Shown: positions 33,291 through 45,200 of the stretch, in pieces
Layout of the letters: each line of letters starts with the position of its first letter
Numbering within the stretch: the first letter of the stretch is position 1
Assembly (NCBI RefSeq): GCF_965638725.1
Contig: NC_134961.1
Coordinates: 7,098,641-7,162,640, forward strand
Length of the DNA stretch: 64,000 nucleotides
Source of the DNA: Aptenodytes patagonicus
Lineage: Eukaryota; Chordata; Aves; Sphenisciformes; Spheniscidae
Direction: 5' to 3'
Notes under the pieces: generated by a model
Seen by the model: only the letters and a program-made list of their open reading frames with translations
What the model was told of the DNA's origin: nothing
Databases searched by the model: none
Program-made: the position numbers and the translations under genes

Positions 33291-36200
33291 CTACTCCGTC
33301 GGCTCCAGGATCTCTGTGTTATCCAGCTCCTCCTGGAGGTTGTCGATGTACTGAACAATCTCTTTGACACGGTCGCGGTTTCTGTCGATCTCGTTTTGGA
33401 AAGCCTGAACAGATGGAAACCAAGCAGTGAATCTGCAGGCGCGTCAGGGTCCCTTGCTGTAGCACAGAGGGCTCCAGCAAAGGTTAGGGAGCGTCTTTCC
33501 TAGCAGTGTCCCCACCGCTTGGGCCAGACCCCTCTGTGCCCCGTCCCCCTGAGCACGAGGGTCTCTTACCTTCTCTGTCACGGAGGCCTGCCAGCGGTAG
33601 GTGTTGCTGAGGATGTCGCTCTCTCGCTTATCAATCTTCAGCAGGCGGATGCCATGGGACACGTTGACTGCGTTCACAATGGTGTTTTTGTCCACAAGAA
33701 GCTAGGAGGTAACGTGACCGGATGAGGGGAGGGGGGGGTGGGCACGCAGCGAAAGCAGCAGAGCTCGGAACTAGCAGCACAGTAACTGCAGTGCTTAGGG
33801 AAAGAAAATCAGACCTCTGTTTCAGACTGACAAAGCCCTACTCTTCGGGAGGAATCCAGTGCTTTACCCTTCGCAAGGATGTGTCCGGGCCTCGCTACGG
33901 TGTAATGGAGTATTATCCCTGGTACGAGTGGGGAAACTGAGGCAGCACCCTCAGCCTCACCTGCTGGAGCAGGGAACAAATGCCTGCTGCTGAGTGCTCT
34001 GCCGCAGGCGGGGCTGGCTTGCAGCGCATGGCAGGCCCCAGCGGGCAGCTGGTGTTGAAGCAGGGCTGCATATGCTCCAGCACGCCTGGCCCAGCAGGTG
34101 CGGGAAGTGGAAAATCGCACTTGGAAGGGTCTCTTGCATTAGTGGCACTGGCTGTAAATCTTCATTTTTGGAGAGTCCCAGCTTCTAATCAAAGCAGTGA
34201 CTTCCCCTGTGGCTCTAAATAGAGGGTGGCTTTGCTAAACCGTAATGACTCTCCTCCTGCAGCCAAGTGCAGCTGTTGAACAAATGAAGATTGCTTCTCC
34301 ATGGAAATGGATGGCAGCGAGGCAAAATGGGTGCACAGCAACAGTGCGTAACTGCAGCCATCTGCACAGGCCATAAAGCAGGGAGCTCCCCCGGGGGTGC
34401 CGAGGGGTCTGTTTTGTGTTTGTCAGCTCTTGATTACCTGGAGTAATGGGGGGGCTGGGATAATCTGGACAGAGCAAAACCATAGCGAATCCAAAACTCA
34501 AGTCATTTAGCCACTAAATGAAGGAATAACGGAGGCAAAAAGATCAGCGGCGTTGCTGACTGGAGCACTGCAACGATCTTGGTGCTATCTGAAAGGCTCC
34601 TGGGATCTTTGATATCACAGCAAGACTGAGGGCGTTTGAAATGTCATGTCCTGCCTCCAGATCAGCTCACGGGCTGGGGAGCTCTAGGGAGGGCTTTTGA
34701 AATCACTGAGGCAAACAAGAGTCCCGGTGCAAGGAAGTCAGAGCGGTGTTCGGATTCTCCTGGGGGAGCAGGGAGAATCTGAACAAAACCAGTTGCGAGT
34801 GCAGCAAAGACGCTGCCTAAGTTACCTGCTGGGTTGGGACTGTCTGGAAATCAGCCAGAGAAGTGAGTTGTGCTGGAGGCAGGAGAGAGACTTCCTCAGC
34901 ACCTCTCCTGGGCTGCTGCCACCAGCTCTGGCAGCGCCCAGGGAAACCTGCAGTGCAGTTATCCTCTGTCCTTGTCAGCGGAGATGTCCGGCAGCACTGC
35001 AGTCCAGCCAAGTGGCTGGGGCCTCTTAGGAGGAGGTTACGCTCTGGTTTAGTCATGGCTTTAGCTGTATCGAGCCTCCTGGAAACCCTGTCCCTTCTGA
35101 GAAGAGGCTGTGGCCTCCTCTTCTCGACGACTCCCTAGCAGAGATGAATTTTTTTGGTGCCCTCACCATTCGAACGTCAGCTGGCAAATCCTCGTCAAGC
35201 TCATTCTTGACTGATTTCTCCAGTGTGGTGATGGAGATCTCTAGCAGCTTTTCATGGTAACGGTTTTCCAGGTCCCGGCACTGGGTCATCGTAGAGAAGA
35301 TGGTTAAGGAAAAAGCTGACGACACCACTCACTTGTAGAGATTAAATGACCTCCTGTAACTAGAGACTGAGCATCCGCACAGTGGGCCTCCGCAGGAAAG
35401 AGCCTGGCTGCTGCCAGAAGCTGCTCTGATGTCAGGATATACACTTTCTGCTCTTAATCGCACACTGGGTCTCATCCTCGCTGCCATATATCACGCAGAA
35501 CTGAGAGTGGGCCTAGGTTTGCAACAGAAATTGAGGGAGGCCTCCCAGGATATAAGCGAAGCTCTGAATACGGTGCAATTATTTGCACCAGGCCAAGAGA
35601 TTTATATATTTAGTGTAACCTGTCACTGAAGCACTTTGGTATTCTCATCTCACTTTGTTTCAGAAGACATCAACAACACAAAAATGAAGGCCATTTAAAG
35701 AAACTTCAACACGAATTGTAGGTATTTCATTGGCTGCTATGGCAAGAATGTACATAGAAAACAGTCTAACCAGACCTTCCCAGGGTTTTGTCATGGCTGT
35801 GTGGAGAAGAAAGGAAGATTCCCAAGGGGGAGAAAGCTGCGTAAGTCATGCAAACTTTCAGCACAGGAGAACTTAGAACCTTTTGTCCTCTCCAGAGTCC
35901 CCACAGAAAGAAGCTGGGCACCTTAAATGACCATTCCTGCAAAGCTGGGAAAAGACCTTTTCTGTTGATTTAAAAAAAAAAAAAAAATCAAATTCTATTC
36001 TGATGGCTCATTTCTGGATTTAGAAGCGAGATATACGTACATCACTGGGAGGTCCAGGCCGACGTACTGTCAAAAGGATATATCCCTTTAACGTTTTCAA
36101 TGAATGTTGATGCTATGACAGCAATGTTTCTTTTAAAATCCTTTATTAGCTCCTTAACAGAGGGAAAAAGGAAATATTATAATGAAAACTTGCATAAACA

Positions 36201-39200
36201 TAAAAGGGAGTCAGGGAGCCTAGGAAGAATCTACAACTGATTATAATTCGGACTCACTGCTGTTATTAGCGCAGTCAGAAACTGCACTGCCTCAAGCACT
36301 TAAAGTGTTTTGAAAGTGCTGCAAGATTTTCTTTCCTCATTCAGGGACAGAAAATCAGAATCAGTTTATTGGAGGGAAGCTGACTGAATGGTACCTTTGC
36401 CCGGTGTCTGGAGCAAGCTAGCTGATGCTTTTTTACCCTCACCTAAGTAATGCACAGAGTGCACTGTATTCCTGAATACTGCCATGCTGCAGTCTCCTTG
36501 TATGTTTGAAGAGCCTCTTGTCAGAAGCATAACCAATGCCTGGGCTTACCGCAGCTTTTGTTTTAGTCCTCAGAAACTAAAATTGCTGCTGCCTGTTACC
36601 TCTCTCAGAAACGGCTGATGGGGAATCTGTGAAGTGTTGCACTTAATGTCTTGATACAACAGTTAGCCACCCGAATCCTGCAGATCCAGAAGGGCATACG
36701 GGGAGGAATGTTTCTGCTCATTCCATCAGTGACTGCAGATACATGAGGACCAATTCAGAAAACACTAAAAGGCACAATCCTGATGCAGGGAGGAATCCAT
36801 TTTGAGCTGCTGCTTTCTGTCAGGCACATTCACAAAAGTAAACTGCTGCATCTGCTTGCACACAGGCCGCAGCTCCTGCCTGCTAATTTTTAAACAGATT
36901 ACTTTTTTTTTTTTTTTTTCAGATGAAGATGCACATTAGCAGCCCTGCCCTAGTTTTCGAGGAAAAGTCTGGGGAGAAAAAAGGCAGCTATTATGCAAGC
37001 AAATGCAGTAAGCTGAGCAGGAATGTGTGTAATCTTATTCATAGCAAAGATCAGCTTCAAAGAATTACACCTCTAGAATCCCAAATGCATACCCCATGCT
37101 ATGCAGTGACTTCTGTTCGCAGACCTATAAAATGACTGAATGACCTCAAGTCCCTTTCTCTAAAGTCTAGGAAATCAGCTTGGATAGATGCGAAGATCAT
37201 ACTGCGCTTTGCTCTGAGCAACAGAAATCTGTTGCAATGGATCAATGTCCAGGGCCTGATCTCACCCAGATCATCTCTGAGCAGAGAAAGAATAAGATGG
37301 AGACAAAACATTAGCTGACTGGAAGACCTACGCCCCCCTCTTTGTGCAACGGGCTACTAAACAGAGGGGTGCAGCAACAGAAAAATGACACCCCCCTGTG
37401 TTCTGGATGTGAGGTCTCACAGGTATGTGCTTGACCCCTTACCTCCAGCTGGTCAGCTATCAGCATTTCCAAGGTCATGAGTGCTTCTGAGAGCTGAAGT
37501 ATGTCCTCCTTGTACTTGGCTCGTTTAGACTCAGCAATATCGTAACTCCTGGCATTATGAATCTCATCCAGCCTCTAAACACAGAGATAAATAAATTACT
37601 TATAGTTTGTGTTCAGCACTCCATTGCAATTTAATTAACTTGTTACATATGTCAGAAAAGTTCCTGCTGATGATTAGCTGCAATGAAATGTGATGATTCA
37701 GGAAGTCTCCAGATTTACATACTGGCTAGTCAACAGTGCTGAGGCATGCTACTGCGCTAACGATCCAGGGGCAATGCTGTGAAATCGGTGAAAACGCTTC
37801 CTCATCCTCCAGTCAGCAGAAGACTTTGCCCCTTCTATGCTTCTAGCTGTGGTTCCCCTTCTGATACATATCAAGTTTAAAAAAAGAAAAAATATTAGAT
37901 TCTTGACACTGCTGGCCATGAAGAAGAGATTAACAATTACTTTGTAGAGAGAAATGCAGGCCTAAATCCTGATCCCCTTCATGTCAAGGAGAATCTTGAT
38001 TGACTTCTGTAGGGTCAGGATTTAGTATTCTGAATATGGAATACCTATCATTGCCTGCCTTCCTCCTGCAACAATGATTTATTGCCCTTCAGAATTAAAT
38101 ATTGACGTCACTTCTGTATCAGACAAGTTTTATGATTTCTTGGCTCAAAAAAAATCCTCTTGTGCCGGGCAATGTATTATTTTCAAGTCTGTTCAAAATA
38201 AGTTAACAAACAAATGTTAATAGGAGGAAAAAATACACACGTTTTAAGATGTCTAATCCATTTCTCCTGAGAGGCAACGGAACAGGCTAAAATAGAGAAT
38301 TCTGACGAAAATCATTGCCAAGACTTGTGTCTGAAAATGGACTAGATTACCCAAACTTTGCAGCGTTAAAAGGGGGAAAGGGGAGAGCAAAGTATCTTCT
38401 TTTCTAATGTAAACAAGTTAGGAGGCTCAAAAAGCTCCCCAGCCATTCAAGCCGCACCTCTGGGAGCAATAACTTCAACGTTCAAGGTCTTTAATGCTCC
38501 TTTGCTCCTTAACCAACTTCAGAGAGCAGAGTTATTTTACAGGTTACCCAAGCTTACATGAAAGAATTACAGCGAGACAAACAGCCCCTAAGAATGGCTT
38601 ACAGATTTCAGTCTGCTGGGGCCTCTGCACCTTTTGAACTCCTCCGGCAATTTTAGATTAATGGGGAAGTGCTGTTAAAATACAGTGTTCGGTTTTGACA
38701 CCGACTCCTCCAGTATTTATATGAAAACTGTCACGCTGACTGTAGCGTCCTGTTCTTGCAGCTCAATCCATAGCTGAGTCTGCAGGTCATCGGACAAAGA
38801 CAAAGGGCCAAAATCTGGTCTCGCCCATGTTTCTTGGGGTTTGATTTTGGGGTGGGTTTTTTTGTTGGTTTTTGTTTGGTTGGTTGGTTGGTTTTGTGGG
38901 TTTTTTTTTAAACGGAAGATATATTGGGAATTCAAGTGCAAGTCAACTGAATATGCATCTCAACCTTTTTATGTTGCCCTCTGGTAAGGCTGCAAAGTCG
39001 TGCCCCGGCTAGAGCTGATGTTTGCCAGCGTGAGTCAGCACGGTTGAAGGACCCGGGCGCAGAGTGACTCAGCAGGCCGCCAGCGGGTGTCAAGGCACCT
39101 AAATAAAAGTGAGCTGGTTTTCAAAGGGAGCCAGCGCTCGTGACTCTGCCTGGTGTCGGTTGTCAGGGACTTGCTCTGCTCAGCTGACAGTGTTACCAGG

Positions 39201-42200
39201 CTTTAGCCCCCCCCCCCCTTATTTTTTCTGTGGAAACAAAATAATGATCCATCTATTATACATGGTTAGAAAGGGATCCAGCTAGAAGCTACACCCTTAG
39301 CAGCCACAATGGGTGGCTGTGGTTGAGCAGAATGAAAAAAAAGATCGTTCCTGCTTTAAAAAGACTAGAAATACATTACAATAACTTTATCTAATTTTTT
39401 GTTAAAGCTCTTTGAGCTGTTGACAAAATGAACTGAAGCAGAAAATTACTTGAAAACAGGCTGAATACCCTGCAATCCCCTTCCTTTTCTTCCCCCTTTT
39501 TCAATGAAGGAAGAGCTGTTGGAGGCCTCAAAGAGAAGGGGAGTGGCATTAAATCTGATAAATCTATATTTTTTTTAAATCAACTTCATCAAAAATATTT
39601 AAACTAAAAGAAAGGTTGAGCATTTCCATTTTCTTAAAGACCGGTAACTTTTCTGGATGGCAAAAAAAAAGTAAAAAAACCCCACCAAGTTTAGCCACTT
39701 TTTTTCTGTAAAGCCTTGAAGGACCTTTACCTTTGTGGACAATAAGATAACACTATGACATGTTAATTTTGTCCTACGCTGAATTTCCAGTATAGATAAA
39801 GGCTGTTGGTGTTAGCTGGTTGTGGTTTGCCCAAAGGGTTGAAACTTCGATCCCCAAATTCTTTTCCTACATAAAGTACTAAAAAACTTTTAACATTATG
39901 TTAGTTAATGACATTATATTAGCTAACACAACAATTTTCCTTGGTATAGATTTATACTGTAAGAAACATGCAAAGAAAGATCAGTGACTGAGCGCTGGAA
40001 GAGGTTGCCCAGAGAGGCTGTGGAGTCGCCATCCTCGGAGATATTCAAAGGCCGTCTGGAGACGGCCCCGGGGCAGCCTGCTGTAGGTGGCCCTGCTTGA
40101 GCAGGGGGGTTGGACCAGACGCCCTCCAGAGGTCCCTTCCAACCTCAACCACTCTGTGACTCTGCCATGAGGGATCAAGAACCGATTCCTATTACCACAG
40201 TGTAAATCCAGTATCATTATCCTAATTTTAATGGAGCTACCCTCGTTCTCCGGTGAAATTAAAAGCTGGCATAGGGTGTAGAGAAATCATGTATCAAACA
40301 AACTAAAGTATAACAACTTTACCCTTTGGTTCCGATTTTCAAAGTCTAGGATTATTTTCCTGCCTTCTTGCTGGTTGGCTGTTAACGCTTCATGAAGGCT
40401 TTCGTAGAAATCAGAGACTTCAGCTTCTCGTTTTTCATACTCTTTCAGACCGTAGTTAAACAGGTTCTCACAAACTGAGACAAACTCCTTCCTGTACGTG
40501 ACACCAGAGTCAAGGTATTTCGCTTGTTCAGTGGAGCAACATGCTATGTTCCTTCTAGCTCTGCAAATTTGAGCAACAAGAGTTACAAGCTACTGTGATG
40601 TAAACTCCATGGTTCTTGCTGGGAGCAGGCTGCCAAGTGTTCTCTCTGCGGCAGGACTGGGTCACCCATTCACATTTTATGCATAGGATTTTGCTACCTG
40701 AAGGGTATGGAGAAAGCTGTGGCAACTTGACGGGAAAAAGGCCTTGGGGGGAAAAAAAAAAAAGGGAAAACATATACTTCTCTGACTCTTTTCTGACACA
40801 GCAGCGGAATGAAGCATATAACCCTATCTGTCTTCACAAGTGTGAATACAGTGCCTGCGTAGTTAATAAATACAGCTCTGGAGCCTACAGCCAGAGCACA
40901 GAGTAAACTACTGACTTGGTAGCATCACAAAAATAACGTCAATTTTTCTTCTGCTATTATCTTGGCAATGGAATTGTTTCGAGAGTCTATTGTAGTTAAG
41001 CCGTGATGCATTTTTCCCCAACAGTGTAATGCAATTTTAAGGAAGGTCAAGTTACTGGCCTTGACAATGCTCTATTAATCTGAATGAGAAAAGAAAAAAG
41101 AAAAAAAAGTGTCTGCTTTCTGATCCCCCGTGTAGGAGCAATGATCAGAAAAAAGTGCTGGCCTGAAAACTTCATGTTGCCGGCTCTGGCAGGTAGTGAG
41201 ATATGCGACTCGTATCATTCTGATTAGTCTGTTCCTATCTCCTACCACTTCAATTTCAACATGATTTTAGCAACTGCGCTCTTACAATCTAACTGACAGA
41301 GATTTATCTTATAGCTCATTTTAAACTTTAAGTGGATTCCAGACTTAAAGAAAGTACAAAGCCTTGATTCTTGAAGGGTCAGAAAGGAAGGCTACCAAAA
41401 CTGTGTTTGATTCAAGTGAAGGAAAAGGAATATGGTAATTACAATGGTGAGAATTTAAAACGCTGGAATCTCATGACCTGTTGGTGATAGAAACGAATGG
41501 TTTTACAAATGGAATGTTTCAAGCTGGGTTGGCCAGCTTGCTGGTAATAGAAACCATTTGTTTGTAGCCCTCATATTTCATGAGATATCAAGCCTTGAAG
41601 CTGTCACTGGTCTCACGGTCTTGCGGTGGGGTTTTTTGGTGCCGTTCCAAAATTGAACACAGACCATCTCGGATCTTAGATCAGTGTAGCTTTCAGCCCT
41701 GGACAAAAGCAACGGATGAAGAGTCCCTGTGGGTGCGCCTCCTTCTTAACTCAAGGCATTACGTTTTAGCTCTAGGTATTCTAAACCCAGGAAGGATATG
41801 CCTGCAGCAGGTCACCCGCTCCAGGGAGGTAAGCCAGTTTGGCAGCTTCTGTATCCCCTGCGTACATACTGTCAAACAGGAATGATCCATTCAGGTACTC
41901 AACAAAGGCTGTCTTTGAAGAGAATCAGAGCAATGTAAGTAAAATAAAGAGTGCCAACCTGCTGCCAGTCCTCAAGATGCGTCTCTCCTATAAGCACTTT
42001 ACCAGCAGAGGAACACTGGTGCAGACACAGTGATACCAACAGAATAGATATACCAACCAAGGCAGGAAAGCACCCTGCAACTGGAGTGAAAACCATCCTG
42101 GTTCACACGTGGCTTTGCTGCTAGAACTCTCTAGCCTAAGGATAGAAAACACTGTTTAATCTTATATAAGACATTACCACATACGACCACGTATGGCAAA

Positions 42201-45200
42201 GCTATTAAGCCTTTCAGATAAGGAGTCAGTGGACTTTGGGGAGGGATGGAGGGAAGAGCTGCAGATGTCCTCCCTGTCACTTAACCGCCGCCTGCTCTTC
42301 AGCCAGTCTGATCTTCTAGGGGGCTGGAACACAGAGGCAGACCACAATTGAAAGCACCACTCTGCTTGGTCTTGGTTTCAGTCTGTTCACAGGACTGCAG
42401 TGACCTCTCAAAGCCCTGAAGAGTTTAACCATAAAACTAATGAAAAGCATTAACTTAGTGTGAAGGAGAAAAAAAAGTCACTGCACCGTGAAAACGCTAA
42501 CGGTTCCCTCAGACCTGTAATTTTCTTAATCTCATGTCAGGCTGATAAGATTCCCGGGTATGATTTACTATTTAGCTTCGCAGGGTCTGTATCTGTAGTT
42601 TCATTGTTCAGCCAAAAGAATTATGCTCCCCCACGTCATGCGTATTCCACAGCAGTTCCTGTTTTCATTCAAAAGATGAGATTCAGAGATCACAGAGATT
42701 AATCCTAGCCTTAGTTTTAGCACAGTCAATGTTAACCTCTTATTAAATCTTCAAGCAGGTAAAAGAGGAGCCAGTACGTGTTGCGCTTCTTTCTCCTGAG
42801 ACAATATACAACCAGCCAAAGAAAACATACCTTGTGGTACTCTAGCTCTTTCTGCTTTGCCTGTTCTTCCTCCAGCTGAGCCAGGGCCCGAGCCTCCTCA
42901 CATTCCAATGGCTCAGTAAGATCTTGATACTTTAAAACTGCAACTTCTCGCTGAGAAATGCAAACAAAGAAAATGTTTCTATTAGATTATCCAGCATTGC
43001 TCAACAAATCTTGGCAGAAGCATTTGATCTTTCTAGAACATGCACCTGAGTGACTTCTGCAACTCCATTTCTTTATGGGCTTTTTATTAAACTACTTATG
43101 AAGTTTCTAATCCATTCCTCATCCCATTTTTTTGTTGGTATATTACTCTGACTCCGCATTCAACGCATCTGAGCCGATTCAGTCCCAGGAAACTTTTCTC
43201 TCCCCATTTCCTCCTCTTTAGGGTTGTTTTTTCTTTTTTAGCAGGAGGCCCTGTTTTGACTTCTAGAATTTGAGCTCTGATTTGATCAGCCAGCGAGTTT
43301 AATACATTTACTAGGGAGGAGAAGGCTCTTTGGAGGAGTGGATGGCAAGGTAGGAGCAAAGGCAAGAACCTAATTAGCTTGAAACTGAAGCTTGACAAAT
43401 TTAAGTATGCGATTCTATGACGTACTGTCTGTCTGAGCAGGGACTGGACTCGATGGCCTGGAAAGCCCTTCCAGTCCTATGGTAAGAGTGTATTCCAAGT
43501 ACAGCTCCTGCTCTGTGCCAAGAAAATTTACAATTAATCATGTTCTTTGGTTACTAAAAAAAAACCCAAACAAAAAAAACCTTCTTTGTTCCTTTGAGCC
43601 CTGGGATCAAAAAGCAGTCCCACGGGTTACCGGTGCGGATGCACTGTCCAGTTCGCAGAAATCAAGAGCGGGAAGTGCATTCAACGGCACCTGCTTGCCT
43701 GGATAGTCCATCAGTCTGCTACCGAAACAAACTGCTCAGTGAGCAGCAGGACCACCAGGCCTCCTTTCCCCTGGATCCATGTCTCAAGACTGATCTCCTC
43801 TGAGATTCTCCGATCTCTAAGGCGGCTTGCACTCACACTGCAGCCTCTCTGTGGCCCCTCTCCCACACACAGCTGCTGATTTTCACAAAATCTGTGGAGA
43901 CATCGCGCCTCTGACACCTCTACCTCTCTGTCAGATTTGATAGAATTTGGCCTACAGGTTCACAGCTGTCAGGCGGAGGCAGAATAAACACTCCGTGTTT
44001 CTGTAAGCCTAATTTCTGCAGGGAACCTGCCCTGAATATTGCTAGCATACCAACGAAGCAAATGATCTGTAAGATGCTGGTGCCCGATTTCACAAGCAGG
44101 GAACGCAGAAACGCTTACCGTGGTGTCACTCACGAGCTTGAAGTCCAAGTATACCAGGTCTGGAAAGTGAGCAACAACAAACAGCGTATACTGCTCATCG
44201 TCGCAGAGAGGGTTCCCCGCGAGATTCAGCGTGCGTAAGTTTTTAAACCTCCTGAGGTAGATCACCTACGCCGAGGGGAAAGAGATGCTGTACTTCCCAG
44301 CGCTGGGGAAACACACAGCCTTGAAATTCATTGCTCTTATTACAATTATGTTGCAATATGTATCCTGCTCTGCTGCCAAACACAGGCGACATTAAATTAT
44401 GAGTTTCTAATGCTTTCGGGAAAGGAAATACTTAAATTCACATTGTGAATATATAAACGATGGGTGCAGAGAGAAGGCAGATGGGGTGGACAAATCACAG
44501 GTCTTAGACTGGTAAGCTGCCCTCAGAAGAACCCCAAATAAATCCTAGTCTCCACTCCCTCCTTTTCTCATATGTAGCTACTTATTCCTTTTCTAGCTTT
44601 CACGGGAACCAATAGGAATTTTGCCACAGCTGATAGCAGTTACAGAACCGGGCCCCCAGGAGTCAATAATCTAAAAGAGAGATAGTCGTAGTAAGCACTT
44701 AACACCGGGACAGCTTACCAAAACCACAACTTAGACTACAGAGGTAGTGAAATCCTAAGGAGAATTTTCTCCTCTAAGGAGGGGCTTGGACACAGTGGCA
44801 AATGTCAGTTTTAGAATATTTGATCCTTTGACAGGGAACATTTGCAAAGACAGGGAGCACTCACGTCTTCCAGAGTGGTCAGGTTATTCTTTCCAATGGA
44901 GAAAATCTGCAGCTCTTGCAATGTGTCCATGTGCTCAATTTTAGATATTCTGTTATTGTAGAGACTGAGGTCCTGCAGTTTGACAAGGGTATCCAGGCCC
45001 TCAATTACCTCAATATTGTTGAAGGACAAATCTGGGGAAGAGTTTAGAAATCAAAAGTTTTACAAGCAGAAGCTGAAATGTTTCTAGCAGAACGCCCTGA
45101 TTCAGACCTTGCATTTAGCCTGGTTCTTGATTTAGGAGTTTATGTGCAGTATTTTCCTCGAGGGTGTTCAGTGTCCCACAGGAAAGGCTCGGCATTAAAT

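Noticed and set aside
35277-35290. AG acceptor (ACCCAG|TGC) for DRC3 exon 10
   Set aside because: It would drop the conserved Met-Thr-Gln before CRDLEN and does not match the phase of exon 9. The AC end with its exact branch site restores them.
40522-41816. GT-AG alternative for the DRC3 exon 6 to 7 junction (donor at 41815, acceptor just before 40522)
   Set aside because: It keeps frame but replaces the conserved GDLLQAYRKEF with unrelated residues and leaves the U12 donor and branch site unexplained. The AT-AC intron fits better.
44720-44800. Possible further CR1 tail
   Set aside because: Only a few short words resemble CR1 and there is no terminal repeat; the match is too weak to call.
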